DNA of 64,000 nucleotides from JAGPUQ01 sp963708735 (GTDB taxonomy: Bacteria; Pseudomonadota; Gammaproteobacteria; Pseudomonadales; Porticoccaceae): NCBI GenBank assembly GCA_963708735.1, contig CAVPTW010000027.1:36802-100801 (forward strand), read 5' to 3'. Position numbers and translations under genes: made by a program. This document shows, in pieces, positions 8,729 through 18,232 of the stretch. The stretch's first letter is position 1, and each line of letters starts with the position of its first letter. The notes under the pieces were generated by a model. The model had not been told where the DNA came from. It saw only the letters and a list, made by a program, of their open reading frames with translations, and did no database searches.

Positions 8729-9139
8729 ATGAACGACAACACCCAAACTCTGCCGCCGGATCAGGACGCAATGGAGGACGATTGGGCAGCGGCACTGGCC
8801 CAGCAGGCCGATGCCCGCGAGGACATCCAAGCGCCTGCGCTCCCGAATCTCCAGGACAGCGGCACCCGCATCGGTGATGACGTCAACCTGGATGTCATCC
8901 TGGACATTCCAGTAACGCTGTCCGTCGAACTGGGCCGTACCAAAATAGCGATTCGCAACCTGCTGCAACTGAATCAAGGTTCGGTGGTGGAGCTGGACCG
9001 TATGGCTGGCGCACCCATGGATGTGCTGGTGAATGGCACCTTGATCGCCCACGGTGAAGTGGTGGTGGTCAACGAAAAATTCGGCATTCGCATGACCGAC
9101 GTGGTGAGCCCGGCGGAGCGTGTGAAAAAACTCAAGTGA
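8729..9139 (+). CDS. fliN: FliN, flagellar motor switch protein
   Basis: 136 residues with an acidic N-terminal tail and the SPOA domain at about 55-130 (ILDIPVTLSVELGRTKI, VVELDRMAGAPMDVLVNG, IRMTDVVSPAERVKKL). It forms the bottom of the C ring and also helps dock the FliH-FliI complex. Confidence 0.96.
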   Translation: MNDNTQTLPPDQDAMEDDWAAALAQQADAREDIQAPALPNLQDSGTRIGDDVNLDVILDIPVTLSVELGRTKIAIRNLLQLNQGSVVELDRMAGAPMDVLVNGTLIAHGEVVVVNEKFGIRMTDVVSPAERVKKLK

Positions 9140-9220
9140 CGCGCACATGACAATGCGCACATAAGCCGGCGCAAATAGAAATATCGCAAGCAAACGCGCG
9201 AAAAGCGCGAGGCGAACAAG

Positions 9221-9667
9221 ATGAAAATTATTTCGCGATGGACAAGTGCTGGGGCGTGGCTGTTTGTGTCCCAGGGCTGGGCCGCCACAACTGCTGCGTT
9301 GCCGACACCGCGGGTTGGAAATGATCTCGTGGCCGCTCCCGGGCCGGGGCAGATGGTGCTGGGTTTGGTGATGGTACTCGCGCTTATTTTCGCGCTGGCC
9401 TGGGCAGTACGTCGCTTTGGGCGCGTGCAATCGCTGCCGACCGGAGCGCTGCGCGTGCTGGGCGGCTTGTCTCTCGGCACGCGTGAGCGTCTGGTGCTGG
9501 TCAAAGTCGGCAATGCGCAGCTCTTGCTGGGTGTCGCGCCGGGACGGGTACAGACCCTGCATGTGCTCGCCGAGCCGATCGAATTTCCGTCGCCCTCTGA
9601 TGCCGGAGCCGGCGCGCGCGAGTTCGCCGAGCGGCTCCAGAGCGCACTGCGCCGGGGTCAGTCATGA
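9221..9667 (+). CDS. fliO: FliO, export gate assembly protein
   Basis: 148 residues, a poorly conserved family. There is an N-terminal hydrophobic signal-like segment, a second membrane helix at about 42-62 (MVLGLVMVLALIFALAWAV), and the short FliO domain (LGGLSLGTRERLVLVKVGNAQLLLGVA). FliO helps FliP assemble. It overlaps fliP by 4 bases (ATGA). The 81-base gap before it contains a small GC hairpin. Confidence 0.88.
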   Translation: MKIISRWTSAGAWLFVSQGWAATTAALPTPRVGNDLVAAPGPGQMVLGLVMVLALIFALAWAVRRFGRVQSLPTGALRVLGGLSLGTRERLVLVKVGNAQLLLGVAPGRVQTLHVLAEPIEFPSPSDAGAGAREFAERLQSALRRGQS

Positions 9668-10413
9668 GGCGTATTTTGCCTTTGCTGAGCCTGGTGCTGC
9701 TGCTCGCGCCTTGGGCGACCGCTTGGGCGGCGCCCGGCATTACGTTGGTAGACAGTGCTCCCAACGCAGCGGGCGGGCAGAGCTACTCGGTGACGCTCAA
9801 GATTCTGCTGGTAATGACGGCGCTCACGCTGCTGCCATCGGCACTGATCATGATGACGTCCTTCACCCGCGTGGTGATTGTGCTGTCGATGTTGCGTCAG
9901 GCGCTGGGCACGCCGCAGACACCCTCGAACCAGATTTTGGTCGGGATCGCGTTGTTTCTCACTCTGTTCATCATGGCTCCGGTTTTCGAGCGCGCCAACA
10001 CCCATGCGTTGCAACCTTATCTCGCGGAAAAGATCGATGGTGACGTGGCGATGCAGCGCGCCCAGTTGCCGTTTCGCGAATTCATGCTCGCGCAAACGCG
10101 GGAATCCGATCTGGCGCTGTTCTCCGGGTTAGCTGGAAAAACCGATCTCGCGGGTTCCGACGACATTCCATTTTCGGTCTTGGTGCCGTCGTTCATCATC
10201 AGCGAGCTCAAGACGGCGTTTCAAATCGGATTTCTGATTTTCATTCCGTTTGTGATCATCGATCTGGTGGTGGCCAGCGTGCTGATGTCGATGGGCATGA
10301 TGATGCTCTCGCCGATGCTCATTTCGCTGCCATTCAAATTGATGCTGTTTGTGCTGGTGGATGGCTGGAGCCTGATAGTCAGCACGCTCGCCGCAAGCTT
10401 CGACCTCGCATGA
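9664..10413 (+). CDS. fliP: FliP, flagellar export gate protein
   Basis: 249 residues with an N-terminal signal peptide (LLSLVLLLAPWATAWA) and the FliP core: TSFTRVVIVLSMLRQALGTP, then PFREFMLAQTRESDLALF, then PFVIIDLVVASVLMSMGMMM. Five FliP subunits form the core of the inner-membrane export channel. The start overlaps the fliO stop. Confidence 0.97.
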   Translation: MRRILPLLSLVLLLAPWATAWAAPGITLVDSAPNAAGGQSYSVTLKILLVMTALTLLPSALIMMTSFTRVVIVLSMLRQALGTPQTPSNQILVGIALFLTLFIMAPVFERANTHALQPYLAEKIDGDVAMQRAQLPFREFMLAQTRESDLALFSGLAGKTDLAGSDDIPFSVLVPSFIISELKTAFQIGFLIFIPFVIIDLVVASVLMSMGMMMLSPMLISLPFKLMLFVLVDGWSLIVSTLAASFDLA

Positions 10414-10429
10414 GTGGAGCCACGCTGAT

Positions 10430-10699
10430 ATGACGCCCGATTCGGTGATCGCCATCGGCCAGGAAGCGCTGAAGGTAACCGCGCTGCTGTCTGCACCGGT
10501 GCTGGGCGCCGTGCTGGTAACGGGCGTGCTGATCAGCCTGTTCCAGGCGATCACGCAGATCAACGAGATGACGCTGAGTTTTATTCCGAAGCTCATCGTC
10601 CTCGCGCTGGTGCTCGCAGTGGCGGGAACCTGGATGATTGATCTCATCACGAATTACACGATCCAGTTGTTTGATCGCATCCCGTCCCTGATCGGCTGA
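10430..10699 (+). CDS. fliQ: FliQ, flagellar export gate protein
   Basis: 89 residues, two transmembrane helices, with the family core LISLFQAITQINEMTLSFIP. This is the standard FliQ length. Four copies join FliP5-FliR1 in the export gate. Confidence 0.96.
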   Translation: MTPDSVIAIGQEALKVTALLSAPVLGAVLVTGVLISLFQAITQINEMTLSFIPKLIVLALVLAVAGTWMIDLITNYTIQLFDRIPSLIG

Positions 10700-10710
10700 G
10701 GTGCGACGAC

Positions 10711-11487
10711 GTGGAATTCACCACGGCACAGATCAGCGGATTCCTGGGCAGCTATTTCTGGCCGCTGTTGCGTATTTCCGGCATGTTGATGCTGGCGCCG
10801 GTGTTCGGTGCGGGAAGTACACCCGTCCGGGTGCGACTGGGGATCGGCCTCGTTATCACCTGGGTACTGTATCCCCTCTTGCCGGCGGCGCCCGCCGTCG
10901 AACCCTTGAGCGCAACGGGAATCGTCGTTACGTTCAATCAATTGCTGCTGGGCGTTGCCACCGGCTTCATTTTTCAGCTCGTGTTCGGCGCCGTGGTGCT
11001 GGGTGCGCAGACGATCGCCATGACCATGGGACTCGGGTTCGCGCAGTTCATCGACCCCGAAGGCGAGCCGACGGTAGTGTTGGGCACCTTCTACACCTTG
11101 CTGGGCACGCTACTGTTTCTCGCACTGAATGGGCACCTGGTATTGATTCAGGTGCTGGCGGAGAGCTTTCACGCCATCCCGGTCGGCGCCTCGGGATTGA
11201 GCCAGGACAGCATTATCCAGTTGGTGCTGTGGGGGAGCCGCATGTTTGCCGGTGGCCTGCTGATCGCGCTGCCGGCGGTGCTGGCCATCACCCTGATCAA
11301 CGTCGCGTTTGGGGTCGTGGCGCGCGCCGCGCCGCAGGTCAACATTTTCGGTGTGCTGTTTCCCGTGACCATGGTGGCCGGCTTTGCCGTGATGCTGCTG
11401 ACACTGCCCAGCCTGTTGCCGCGCTTCACAGCGCTGGTAATGGATGGCTTCGACTTCGCTGAACACAGTTTGCTGATCGGAAGCTGA
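10711..11487 (+). CDS. fliR: FliR, flagellar export gate protein
   Basis: 258 residues from a GTG start. It is polytopic with the FliR stretches PVFGAGSTPVRVRLGIGL and TMGLGFAQFIDPEGEP. A single copy completes the FliPQR gate and contacts FlhB. flhB begins 2 bases after its stop. Confidence 0.96.
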   Translation: MEFTTAQISGFLGSYFWPLLRISGMLMLAPVFGAGSTPVRVRLGIGLVITWVLYPLLPAAPAVEPLSATGIVVTFNQLLLGVATGFIFQLVFGAVVLGAQTIAMTMGLGFAQFIDPEGEPTVVLGTFYTLLGTLLFLALNGHLVLIQVLAESFHAIPVGASGLSQDSIIQLVLWGSRMFAGGLLIALPAVLAITLINVAFGVVARAAPQVNIFGVLFPVTMVAGFAVMLLTLPSLLPRFTALVMDGFDFAEHSLLIGS

Positions 11488-11489
11488 CG

Positions 11490-12629
11490 ATGGCGGAGAA
11501 CGAGAACGGCCAGGAAAAGACCGAAGCCCCCAGCAGTAAACGGCTGCAGGATGCCCGCGAGCGCGGGGATGTACCCCGTTCCCGGGAGCTCAATACCGCC
11601 GTCATGTTGTTGGCGTCCGCCTGCGGCCTGCTCGCTGTAGGCCACGGGATGGGCGAGGGTCTGGCACGGCTGCTGAGCAGCGGACTTCGGCTGAGCCGCG
11701 AGCAGATTTATGGCAGCGATGCCATGGCAGCGACACTCGGTCATCTATTGTTTCAGGGGCTCATCGTGCTGCTGCCGCTGTCGTTGATCCTGTTCGTGGC
11801 AGCCTTGATGGCGCCCTTGTTGATGGGCGGGTTCGCGGTCAGTGCCCAGTCTCTGGTTCCCGACCTGCAGCGCATCAATCCTTCGGCGGGCCTCAAGCGC
11901 CTGCTGGGCCCGACTGGACTCGCGGAACTCGCCAAGTCAGTGGCGAAGATGGCGTTGGTGACGATCGTAGGTTGGAGCTACTTTCACGGCCTGCTGCCGG
12001 AACTGCTGAACATCGGCGAGCTGAGCGTGGAAGGTGCCATCGCGCAGTCCTTCAAGTGGGTGGCGCGCGCGCTGCTGGTCACCAGCGCCGCGTTGATTCT
12101 GGTGGCCGCAATCGATGTGCCCTTCCAGCTCTGGCTGCACCGCAGAAAACTGCGGATGACCCGCGAGGAAACCCGCGAAGAGGCCAAGGGCAGCGAGGGC
12201 AATCCGGAGATCAAGGGCCGCATTCGCCGCCTGCAGCGGGAAATGGCCGCGCGACGCATGATGGCGGAGGTGCCGCACGCGGATGTCGTGGTGACCAACC
12301 CGACACATTTTGCAGTGGCGCTCAAGTACGACGAAAACAAAATGAATGCCCCTCGAGTGCTGGCCAAGGGCGCTGATCTGGTCGCCGCCCAAATTCGTCT
12401 GGTCGCGGCGGAACACCACATCCCCCTGTTTGCTGCGCCGCCCCTGGCGCGCGCGCTGTATCGCACTACCGAGCTGGGGCAGGAAATTCCTGCCGGGCTC
12501 TATCTCGCCATGGCGCGGGTACTCGCCTACGTCTATCAGCTCAGGCTGGCCATCGGTGCGGGCGCGCCGACACCACCCCCGCCCGGTGATATCGAGGTAC
12601 CGGAAGAATTTAATGGGGACCACATCTGA
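11490..12629 (+). CDS. flhB: FlhB, export specificity switch protein
   Basis: 379 residues: a four-helix membrane domain, then the cytoplasmic domain with the autocleavage motif NPTH at about residues 270-273 (VVVTNPTHFAVALKYD). Cleavage and interaction with FliK switch export from rod/hook to filament substrates. The last codons overlap the region leading to the flhA sigma-54 promoter. Confidence 0.97.
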   Translation: MAENENGQEKTEAPSSKRLQDARERGDVPRSRELNTAVMLLASACGLLAVGHGMGEGLARLLSSGLRLSREQIYGSDAMAATLGHLLFQGLIVLLPLSLILFVAALMAPLLMGGFAVSAQSLVPDLQRINPSAGLKRLLGPTGLAELAKSVAKMALVTIVGWSYFHGLLPELLNIGELSVEGAIAQSFKWVARALLVTSAALILVAAIDVPFQLWLHRRKLRMTREETREEAKGSEGNPEIKGRIRRLQREMAARRMMAEVPHADVVVTNPTHFAVALKYDENKMNAPRVLAKGADLVAAQIRLVAAEHHIPLFAAPPLARALYRTTELGQEIPAGLYLAMARVLAYVYQLRLAIGAGAPTPPPPGDIEVPEEFNGDHI

Positions 12630-12644
12630 TCCGTCGCCCGTGTG

Positions 12645-12660
12645 TGGCATGGGGTTTGCG
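12645..12660 (+). promoter_or_regulatory. sigma-54 promoter of flhA
   Basis: TGGCATGGGGTTTGCG keeps GG-N10-GC exactly. It lies 59 bases before the flhA ATG, between flhB and flhA. A longer in-frame flhA start (GTG at 12642) would lie on the promoter, so that start is unlikely. RpoN control of flhA-flhF-fleN-fliA is known in Pseudomonas. Confidence 0.82.
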
Positions 12661-12719
12661 TTACTGGGCAAGACGTCAAAAAAGCGTCATTGACCCGACT
12701 TCCACTGCGCCGGCCGATC

Positions 12720-14825
12720 ATGAAATTCGACTTTGACATGCAGACCTTGCAGCAACTGTTGCGCCGCGGCCTCGGCGCCCCGCTGCTGTTGATTATGATA
12801 CTGGCGATGCTTGTGGTCCCGCTGCCGCCCATCATTCTCGACCTGCTGTTCACGTTCAATATCGGATTGGCGCTGGTGGTGGTCATGGTCGCGGTGTATG
12901 TGCTGCGACCCCTGGATTTTTCGAGCTTTCCCTCGGTACTGCTGCTGACCACGCTGATGCGCCTGGCGCTCAACGTGGCGACGACCCGCGTCGTGCTCAT
13001 GCACGGTCACACCGGCACCCACGCCGCGGGCAGCGTGATCGAATCCTTCGGCGAGTTCGTGATCGGCGGCGACTTTGCCGTGGGCTTGGTGGTCTTTGCC
13101 ATCCTGGTGATCATCAATTTTGCCGTAGTCACCAAGGGCGCGACCCGCGTGGCGGAAGTTTCCGCGCGGTTCACCCTGGATGCCATGCCCGGCAAACAGA
13201 TGGCTATCGACGCGGATCTCAACGCGGGGCTGATCAGCCAGGATGATGCGCGCGTCCGGCGCGACGAGGTACGCAAGGAGGCCGACTTTTATGGGGCGAT
13301 GGATGGCGCCAGCAAATTTGTGCGGGGCGATGCCGTCGCGGGCATCCTCATCCTGTTCATCAACATCGTCGGTGGGCTGATCATCGGTACCCTGCAACAC
13401 GACATGCCGCTCGAACAAGCCGCACACAATTACGCCCTGCTGACGATCGGCGATGGTCTGGTTGCGCAGATTCCCGCCCTGCTGATTTCAACGGCTGCCG
13501 CGATCGTGGTGACGCGGGTTTCCTCGGCGGAAACCACCATGGGCCAGCAGGTCATGGCGCAGATGTTCACCAGCCCACGGGCGCTGGCGATTGCCGCCGG
13601 CATCATCGGCTTCATGGGCTTGATTCCCGGCATGCCCAATCTTGCATTTCTCGCGCTGGCGGGCCTGTGCGGGGGCGGCGCCTGGTATATCCAGCGCTCC
13701 GGGAAGGCGGCGGAGGCCGTAGCGACCGAGCCCGTCCCGGTGGAAGTGCAACCGCGCGATCAGGAACTATCCTGGGATGACGTCGCCACGGTGGATCTGA
13801 TCGGGCTGGAAGTGGGCTACCGCCTGATCCCGCTGGTGGATCGCAACCAGGGCGGCGAGCTGATGGGCAAGATCAAGGGCGTCCGCAAAAAGCTCTCCCA
13901 GGAGCTGGGCTTTCTGATCCAGCCGGTGCACATCCGGGACAATCTCGATCTCGCGCCCGGCGCCTATCGCCTATCGCTACTGGGCGTCCCGGTGGCGGAG
14001 GCCGAGGTGTTTGTGGATCGGGAACTGGCCATCAATCCCGGCAAGGTGTTTGGCACGATAACCGGGATTGCCGGCCGCGATCCCGCGTTTGGGCTGGAGG
14101 CGGTCTGGATCGAGCCCGCCGAGCGCGAGCGCGCCCACTCCCTGGGTTATACGGTGGTAGATGCGGGCACGGTGATCGCCACGCATCTGAGCCAGGTGAT
14201 CCAGACCCACGCCCACGAGTTGATCGGGCACGAAGATGTACAAAAGCTGATGGACCTGCTGGCCCGGACTGCCCCCAAACTGGTGGACAGCCTGATCCCC
14301 AAACTGCTGTCGCTGGGTCAGATACTGAAAGTACTGCAGAACCTGCTGGCCGAACGCATCCCGATCCGCGACATCCGTAGCATCGCCGAAGCCTTGGCGG
14401 AGACAGCGCCGCAGAGTCAGGATCCCGACGCACTGACGGCGGTGGTTCGGGCCGCACTCGGCCGATCGATAGTTCAGAAAATCAACGGGATGGACCAGGA
14501 AATATCCGTCATCACCCTGGACCCAGGACTGGAACAGTTGTTGCAGCAGTCGGTGCAATCAGCACAGCGTGGAGAGGGCGGGATCGAGCCGGGACTGGCG
14601 GATCAACTGCAAACCGCCCTGGTGGAGCAAGTGCGGCGTCAGGAAGTTGTCGGCGAACCGGCAGTGCTGCTGGTGGCGCCACTGATTCGCAACTGGCTCG
14701 CACGCCTGACGCGCCAAAGCGTCCCGGGGTTGCACGTGCTGTCCTATGGCGAGATCCCGCGCAACAAACAGATAAAAGTGGTTTCCACGGTGGGGCAATC
14801 CATGCCTGCCCTGGGTTCAGCCTAG
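12720..14825 (+). CDS. flhA: FlhA, flagellar export gate protein
   Basis: 701 residues from this ATG, the usual FlhA length. The N-terminal half has about eight membrane helices, with the FHIPEP signature region (LRPLDFSSFPSVLLLTTLMR). The large cytoplasmic domain (from about residue 340) forms the nonameric ring that receives chaperone-substrate complexes. The upstream in-frame GTG is rejected because it overlaps the promoter. Confidence 0.97.
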   Translation: MKFDFDMQTLQQLLRRGLGAPLLLIMILAMLVVPLPPIILDLLFTFNIGLALVVVMVAVYVLRPLDFSSFPSVLLLTTLMRLALNVATTRVVLMHGHTGTHAAGSVIESFGEFVIGGDFAVGLVVFAILVIINFAVVTKGATRVAEVSARFTLDAMPGKQMAIDADLNAGLISQDDARVRRDEVRKEADFYGAMDGASKFVRGDAVAGILILFINIVGGLIIGTLQHDMPLEQAAHNYALLTIGDGLVAQIPALLISTAAAIVVTRVSSAETTMGQQVMAQMFTSPRALAIAAGIIGFMGLIPGMPNLAFLALAGLCGGGAWYIQRSGKAAEAVATEPVPVEVQPRDQELSWDDVATVDLIGLEVGYRLIPLVDRNQGGELMGKIKGVRKKLSQELGFLIQPVHIRDNLDLAPGAYRLSLLGVPVAEAEVFVDRELAINPGKVFGTITGIAGRDPAFGLEAVWIEPAERERAHSLGYTVVDAGTVIATHLSQVIQTHAHELIGHEDVQKLMDLLARTAPKLVDSLIPKLLSLGQILKVLQNLLAERIPIRDIRSIAEALAETAPQSQDPDALTAVVRAALGRSIVQKINGMDQEISVITLDPGLEQLLQQSVQSAQRGEGGIEPGLADQLQTALVEQVRRQEVVGEPAVLLVAPLIRNWLARLTRQSVPGLHVLSYGEIPRNKQIKVVSTVGQSMPALGSA

Positions 14826-14898
14826 GTACTGCCCTGGTCCCGGCGGTGCCAACCGCAACCGGGCTGGGTGAAACGATGGAAGGTGAGGTGATGCGCAC

Positions 14899-16134
14899 AT
14901 GAAGATCAAGCGATATTTCGGGCCAGACGCACGCGAGGCGATGCGGCTGGTGCGCGAAGACCAGGGTCCGAACGCCGTGATCCTTGCCAACCGCAGTGTC
15001 AACGGCGGTGTCGAGATCATCGCTGCCGAGGATTACGACGAGAATTCGTTCGCTGCATCGGAATCCCTGTTCGACGCCGTCGCCCCACACATGGCTCAGA
15101 ATGTTGCACCGCTGGCGCCATCGCGGACAGTGATGCCGACCGTGGTGCCGCCAGCGATGCCGACGACATCCGAGGGGCCGGCCGAAGATGGTGGCGCTGA
15201 TCGCCAGACGCTGGCGGCTATGCAGCGAGAGATGCGCACCTTGCGGGGGCTGCTGGAAAACCAGCTATCGCATCTGGCGTGGTCGAACGCGGCCCCGCAG
15301 AGTTCGGTCCAGGTGGTGCTGTCGGGTCGATTGCGCGCGCTGGGCCTGGGCGCACAACTCGCGCAAACCATTGTCGCGAAGGTTGCCGAGACCGCCGATC
15401 CCGAGCGCGCCTGGCGGTCCGCGCTGGGAGTTTTGGCGCATCTCATTCGCACCACCGACGACGATATTCTCACTCGTGGCGGCGTGATCCGAGTGGTGGG
15501 ACCCACCGGCGTCGGCAAAACCACCATGGTCGCAAAACTCGCCGCCCGCTACGCCTTGCGCCACGGCAAGCGGCATGTAGCACTGGTGTCCACCGACAAT
15601 TTCCGGGTTGGCGCGTGTGAACAGTTGCAGACCTACGGACGTCTGCTCGGTGTACCCGTGTACTGGGCTGCCGACGGCGCGGAATTGGCGACAGTGCTGT
15701 CCGACCTTGCCGACCGGCAGCTGGTCCTGATCGACACCGCCGGCATAAGTCAGCGTGATCTGGGGCTGGCCGAACGGCTCGCCGCGCTGCCGCCGGATGC
15801 GCGCGGCGTACAAACCTATCTGGCGCTCGCGGCCAACGTCCAGTTGGCCACCCTGCATGAAGTGGTACAGAACTATCGCCAGGCACCCCTGGCGGGCTGC
15901 CTCATTACCAAAGTCGATGAGGCCGCGAGCCTCGGTGAGGTGATTTCGGCGGCGGTCCACCACGATTTGCCGGTCGCCTATGTCGGCGACGGCCAGCGCG
16001 TTCCGGAAGACATGCAGCCCGCGCGCGCCAACAACCTTATCGCCAGAGCCGCGGCGCTGGTGCGGCCCTCCAGGCTGGCGCCGGCTGCCGACGCCAGCAT
16101 CAATGCTCACAGGAAAGTCGCCAATGCGCACTGA
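14899..16134 (+). CDS. flhF: FlhF, SRP-type GTPase for flagellar placement
   Basis: 411 residues. The N-terminal basic start (MKIKRYFGPDAREAMRLVRE) is the FlhF B-domain signature. The NG domain follows with G1 GPTGVGKTT at about residues 201-209, G3 DTAG and G4 TKVDEA. FlhF sets the polar site and number of flagella and works with FleN/FlhG. It overlaps fleN by 11 bases. Confidence 0.96.
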   Translation: MKIKRYFGPDAREAMRLVREDQGPNAVILANRSVNGGVEIIAAEDYDENSFAASESLFDAVAPHMAQNVAPLAPSRTVMPTVVPPAMPTTSEGPAEDGGADRQTLAAMQREMRTLRGLLENQLSHLAWSNAAPQSSVQVVLSGRLRALGLGAQLAQTIVAKVAETADPERAWRSALGVLAHLIRTTDDDILTRGGVIRVVGPTGVGKTTMVAKLAARYALRHGKRHVALVSTDNFRVGACEQLQTYGRLLGVPVYWAADGAELATVLSDLADRQLVLIDTAGISQRDLGLAERLAALPPDARGVQTYLALAANVQLATLHEVVQNYRQAPLAGCLITKVDEAASLGEVISAAVHHDLPVAYVGDGQRVPEDMQPARANNLIARAAALVRPSRLAPAADASINAHRKVANAH

Positions 16135-17008
16135 CAACCTTCTCGACCAAGCCGCAGGGTTGCGTCGCATGTCCGGTATCACCGCCGCCCGGGTGGTAGC
16201 CGTCACCAGCGGCAAGGGCGGCGTCGGCAAGACCAATGTCAGCGTCAACCTGGCGCTCGCCATGGCCGCGCAGGGCCGGCGGGTGCTGCTAATGGATGCC
16301 GATCTCGGTCTCGGCAATGTCGACGTGCTGCTGGGGCTGCGGCCGCTTTACAACCTGTCGCATGTGATCCAGGGCGAGCGGACCCTGGAGGAAGTGCTGA
16401 TCGATGGGCCGGGCGGCATCAAAATCGTTCCCGCCGCCTCCGGCGTCAAACCCATGGCGCAGCTCTCTGTGGTTGAACACGCGGCATTGGTGCGCGGCTT
16501 CAGCGACCTGAGCCTGAACTTCGATACCCTGCTGGTGGACACCGCCGCGGGGATCTCGGACAGCGTCATCACGTTCAGTCGGGCGGCGCAGGACGTGATT
16601 GTGGTCGTTCGCGATGAACCGACCTCCCTCGCGGATGGCTACGCGTTGATCAAGGTACTCAACCGCGACCACGGGATCGGGCGCTTCCATATTCTCTCCA
16701 ACATGAGCAAGAGCGCTCAGGAAGGCCAAACCACCTTCGCCAAACTCGCCAACGTGGCCGACCGGTTTCTCGATGTTACCTTGACCTATCTCGGCACCAT
16801 TCCCTACGACGAATGCCTGGTGAAAGCGGTGCGCAGCCAGCGTTCCGTCGTTGAAGCGTACCCGGGAAGTTCCTCCACACAAGCATTCAAGAATCTGGCA
16901 CGAGCGGCCGATAAATGGCCTAAGCCCATTGGACCATCGGGGTATCTGGAGTTTCTTGTTGAGCGGCTGATCGGCACGCATTGCGACGCCACAGGGGCTT
17001 TGCCATGA
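16124..17008 (+). CDS. fleN: FleN/FlhG, flagellar number regulator (MinD-like ATPase)
   Basis: 294 residues from the ATG inside the flhF end; the frame is open further upstream but without homology. Residues 8-14 are DQAAGLR, the FlhG activation helix that stimulates FlhF GTPase. The deviant Walker A GKGGVGKTN follows at about 27-35, then DADLGLGN. In Pseudomonas this protein also restrains FleQ. Its stop overlaps fliA as ATGA. Confidence 0.95.
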   Translation: MRTDNLLDQAAGLRRMSGITAARVVAVTSGKGGVGKTNVSVNLALAMAAQGRRVLLMDADLGLGNVDVLLGLRPLYNLSHVIQGERTLEEVLIDGPGGIKIVPAASGVKPMAQLSVVEHAALVRGFSDLSLNFDTLLVDTAAGISDSVITFSRAAQDVIVVVRDEPTSLADGYALIKVLNRDHGIGRFHILSNMSKSAQEGQTTFAKLANVADRFLDVTLTYLGTIPYDECLVKAVRSQRSVVEAYPGSSSTQAFKNLARAADKWPKPIGPSGYLEFLVERLIGTHCDATGALP

Positions 17009-17754
17009 GCGGATACGCCATGCACAGAGTCCCGAGCGAGGGTCCGGCGGCTTCGGGTCAGCCCGCGCTGGTGATGGAACACGCGAACCTGGTGAAGCGC
17101 ATCGCCTATCACCTGGCGAGTCGGCTGCCCCCAAGCGTGCAGGTCGATGACCTGATCCAGGCCGGCATGATCGGATTGCTGGAGGCGGCAAAGAACTACA
17201 ACGGGGCGCAGGGCGCTAGCTTTGAAACCTACGCAGGGATACGGATTCGCGGTGCCATGCTCGACGAGATTCGCCGCTCCGACTGGACGCCGCGTTCGGT
17301 CCATCGCAAGGTGCGCGCGGCGGCGGCGGCGGTGCGCGAAATCGAAATGACTACCGGCCGTGCCGCGCGCGGCAAGGATGTCGCAGAATCAATGGGAATA
17401 GGACTGGATGAGTATCACGGCATTCTCAATGACGCAGCGAGCTGTCGGGTGTTCAGTTACGACGACCCGGAAACACTGGGCGGCGCTGAAATCACCAATA
17501 TTGCCGCCAGTGATGCGGTTGGGCCTCTCGATCTGCTGCACAGCGAAGCCTTCAGGAAATCACTGGCGCAAGCGATAGGAGACCTTCCGGAACGGGAGCA
17601 GATGATTATGGCGCTCTACTATGACGAAGAATTGAACTTGCGGGAAATCGGCGAAGTACTGGGTGTCTCCGAATCCCGCGTCTGTCAACTTCATGGTCAG
17701 GCGCTGGTACGGTTGCGTGCCCGCATGGCGGCGTGGTCACCGGCCACGGATTGA
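17005..17754 (+). CDS. fliA: FliA, sigma-28 factor
   Basis: 249 residues from the ATG in the ATGA overlap with fleN. A TTG 24 bases upstream is also in frame but less likely. Region 2 is EHANLVKRIAYHLASRLP and DDLIQAGMIGLLEAA, with FETYAGIRIRGAMLDEIR. Region 4 is NLREIGEVLGVSESRVCQLH. It directs late flagellar and chemotaxis promoters; three candidate targets lie in this window. Confidence 0.96.
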   Translation: MSGYAMHRVPSEGPAASGQPALVMEHANLVKRIAYHLASRLPPSVQVDDLIQAGMIGLLEAAKNYNGAQGASFETYAGIRIRGAMLDEIRRSDWTPRSVHRKVRAAAAAVREIEMTTGRAARGKDVAESMGIGLDEYHGILNDAASCRVFSYDDPETLGGAEITNIAASDAVGPLDLLHSEAFRKSLAQAIGDLPEREQMIMALYYDEELNLREIGEVLGVSESRVCQLHGQALVRLRARMAAWSPATD

Positions 17755-17818
17755 GCTTCGCCGACACCGATGGCTGCTGGCACGCTACGCACAAACTGTT
17801 TACGGTCAGGAGGTAAGC

Positions 17819-18211
17819 TTGGACAAGAACATGAAAATTCTCATTGTGGACGATTTTTCCACGATGCGGCGCATCATCAAGAATCTGCTGCGTGAATTGG
17901 GATTCAACAACACCGAGGAAGCAGACGACGGGAAAACTGGATTGCCGATGCTGCGGGCCGGCTCCTTCGATTTTCTGATTACCGACTGGAACATGCCGGG
18001 GATGACGGGAATTGACTTGCTGAGGGCGGTTCGCGCGGATGCAAAACTCGCATCGCTTCCGGTGCTTCTGGTAACCGCAGAGGCGAAGAAAGAGCAGATC
18101 GTCGAGGCGGCACAGGCGGGGGTCAATGGATATGTCGTCAAACCCTTCACCGCACAAACGCTACACGAAAAAATTGAACGGATTTTCGAGCGCATCGAAA
18201 GCGCTAGCTGA
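17819..18211 (+). CDS. cheY: CheY, chemotaxis response regulator
   Basis: A single receiver domain, 130 residues from a TTG placed 5 bases after AGGAGG. An ATG four codons later is an alternative but lies 17 bases from that site. The acidic pair is in ILIVDDFSTMRR, the phosphoacceptor Asp is in TDWNMPGMTG, and the switch Thr and Lys are in LLVTAEAKK and VVKPF. Phospho-CheY binds FliM. Confidence 0.96.
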   Translation: MDKNMKILIVDDFSTMRRIIKNLLRELGFNNTEEADDGKTGLPMLRAGSFDFLITDWNMPGMTGIDLLRAVRADAKLASLPVLLVTAEAKKEQIVEAAQAGVNGYVVKPFTAQTLHEKIERIFERIESAS

Positions 18212-18232
18212 TAGGGGTTTGAGGTAAAAGCC

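Noticed and set aside
12642..12719. Longer flhA start with 26 extra residues
   Set aside because: It would begin on the sigma-54 promoter, and the extra residues do not resemble FlhA.
17778..17790. TGGCACG near the cheY start, possible sigma-54 -24 element
   Set aside because: The GC of the -12 element is at 8 instead of 10 bases and TTGC is missing.
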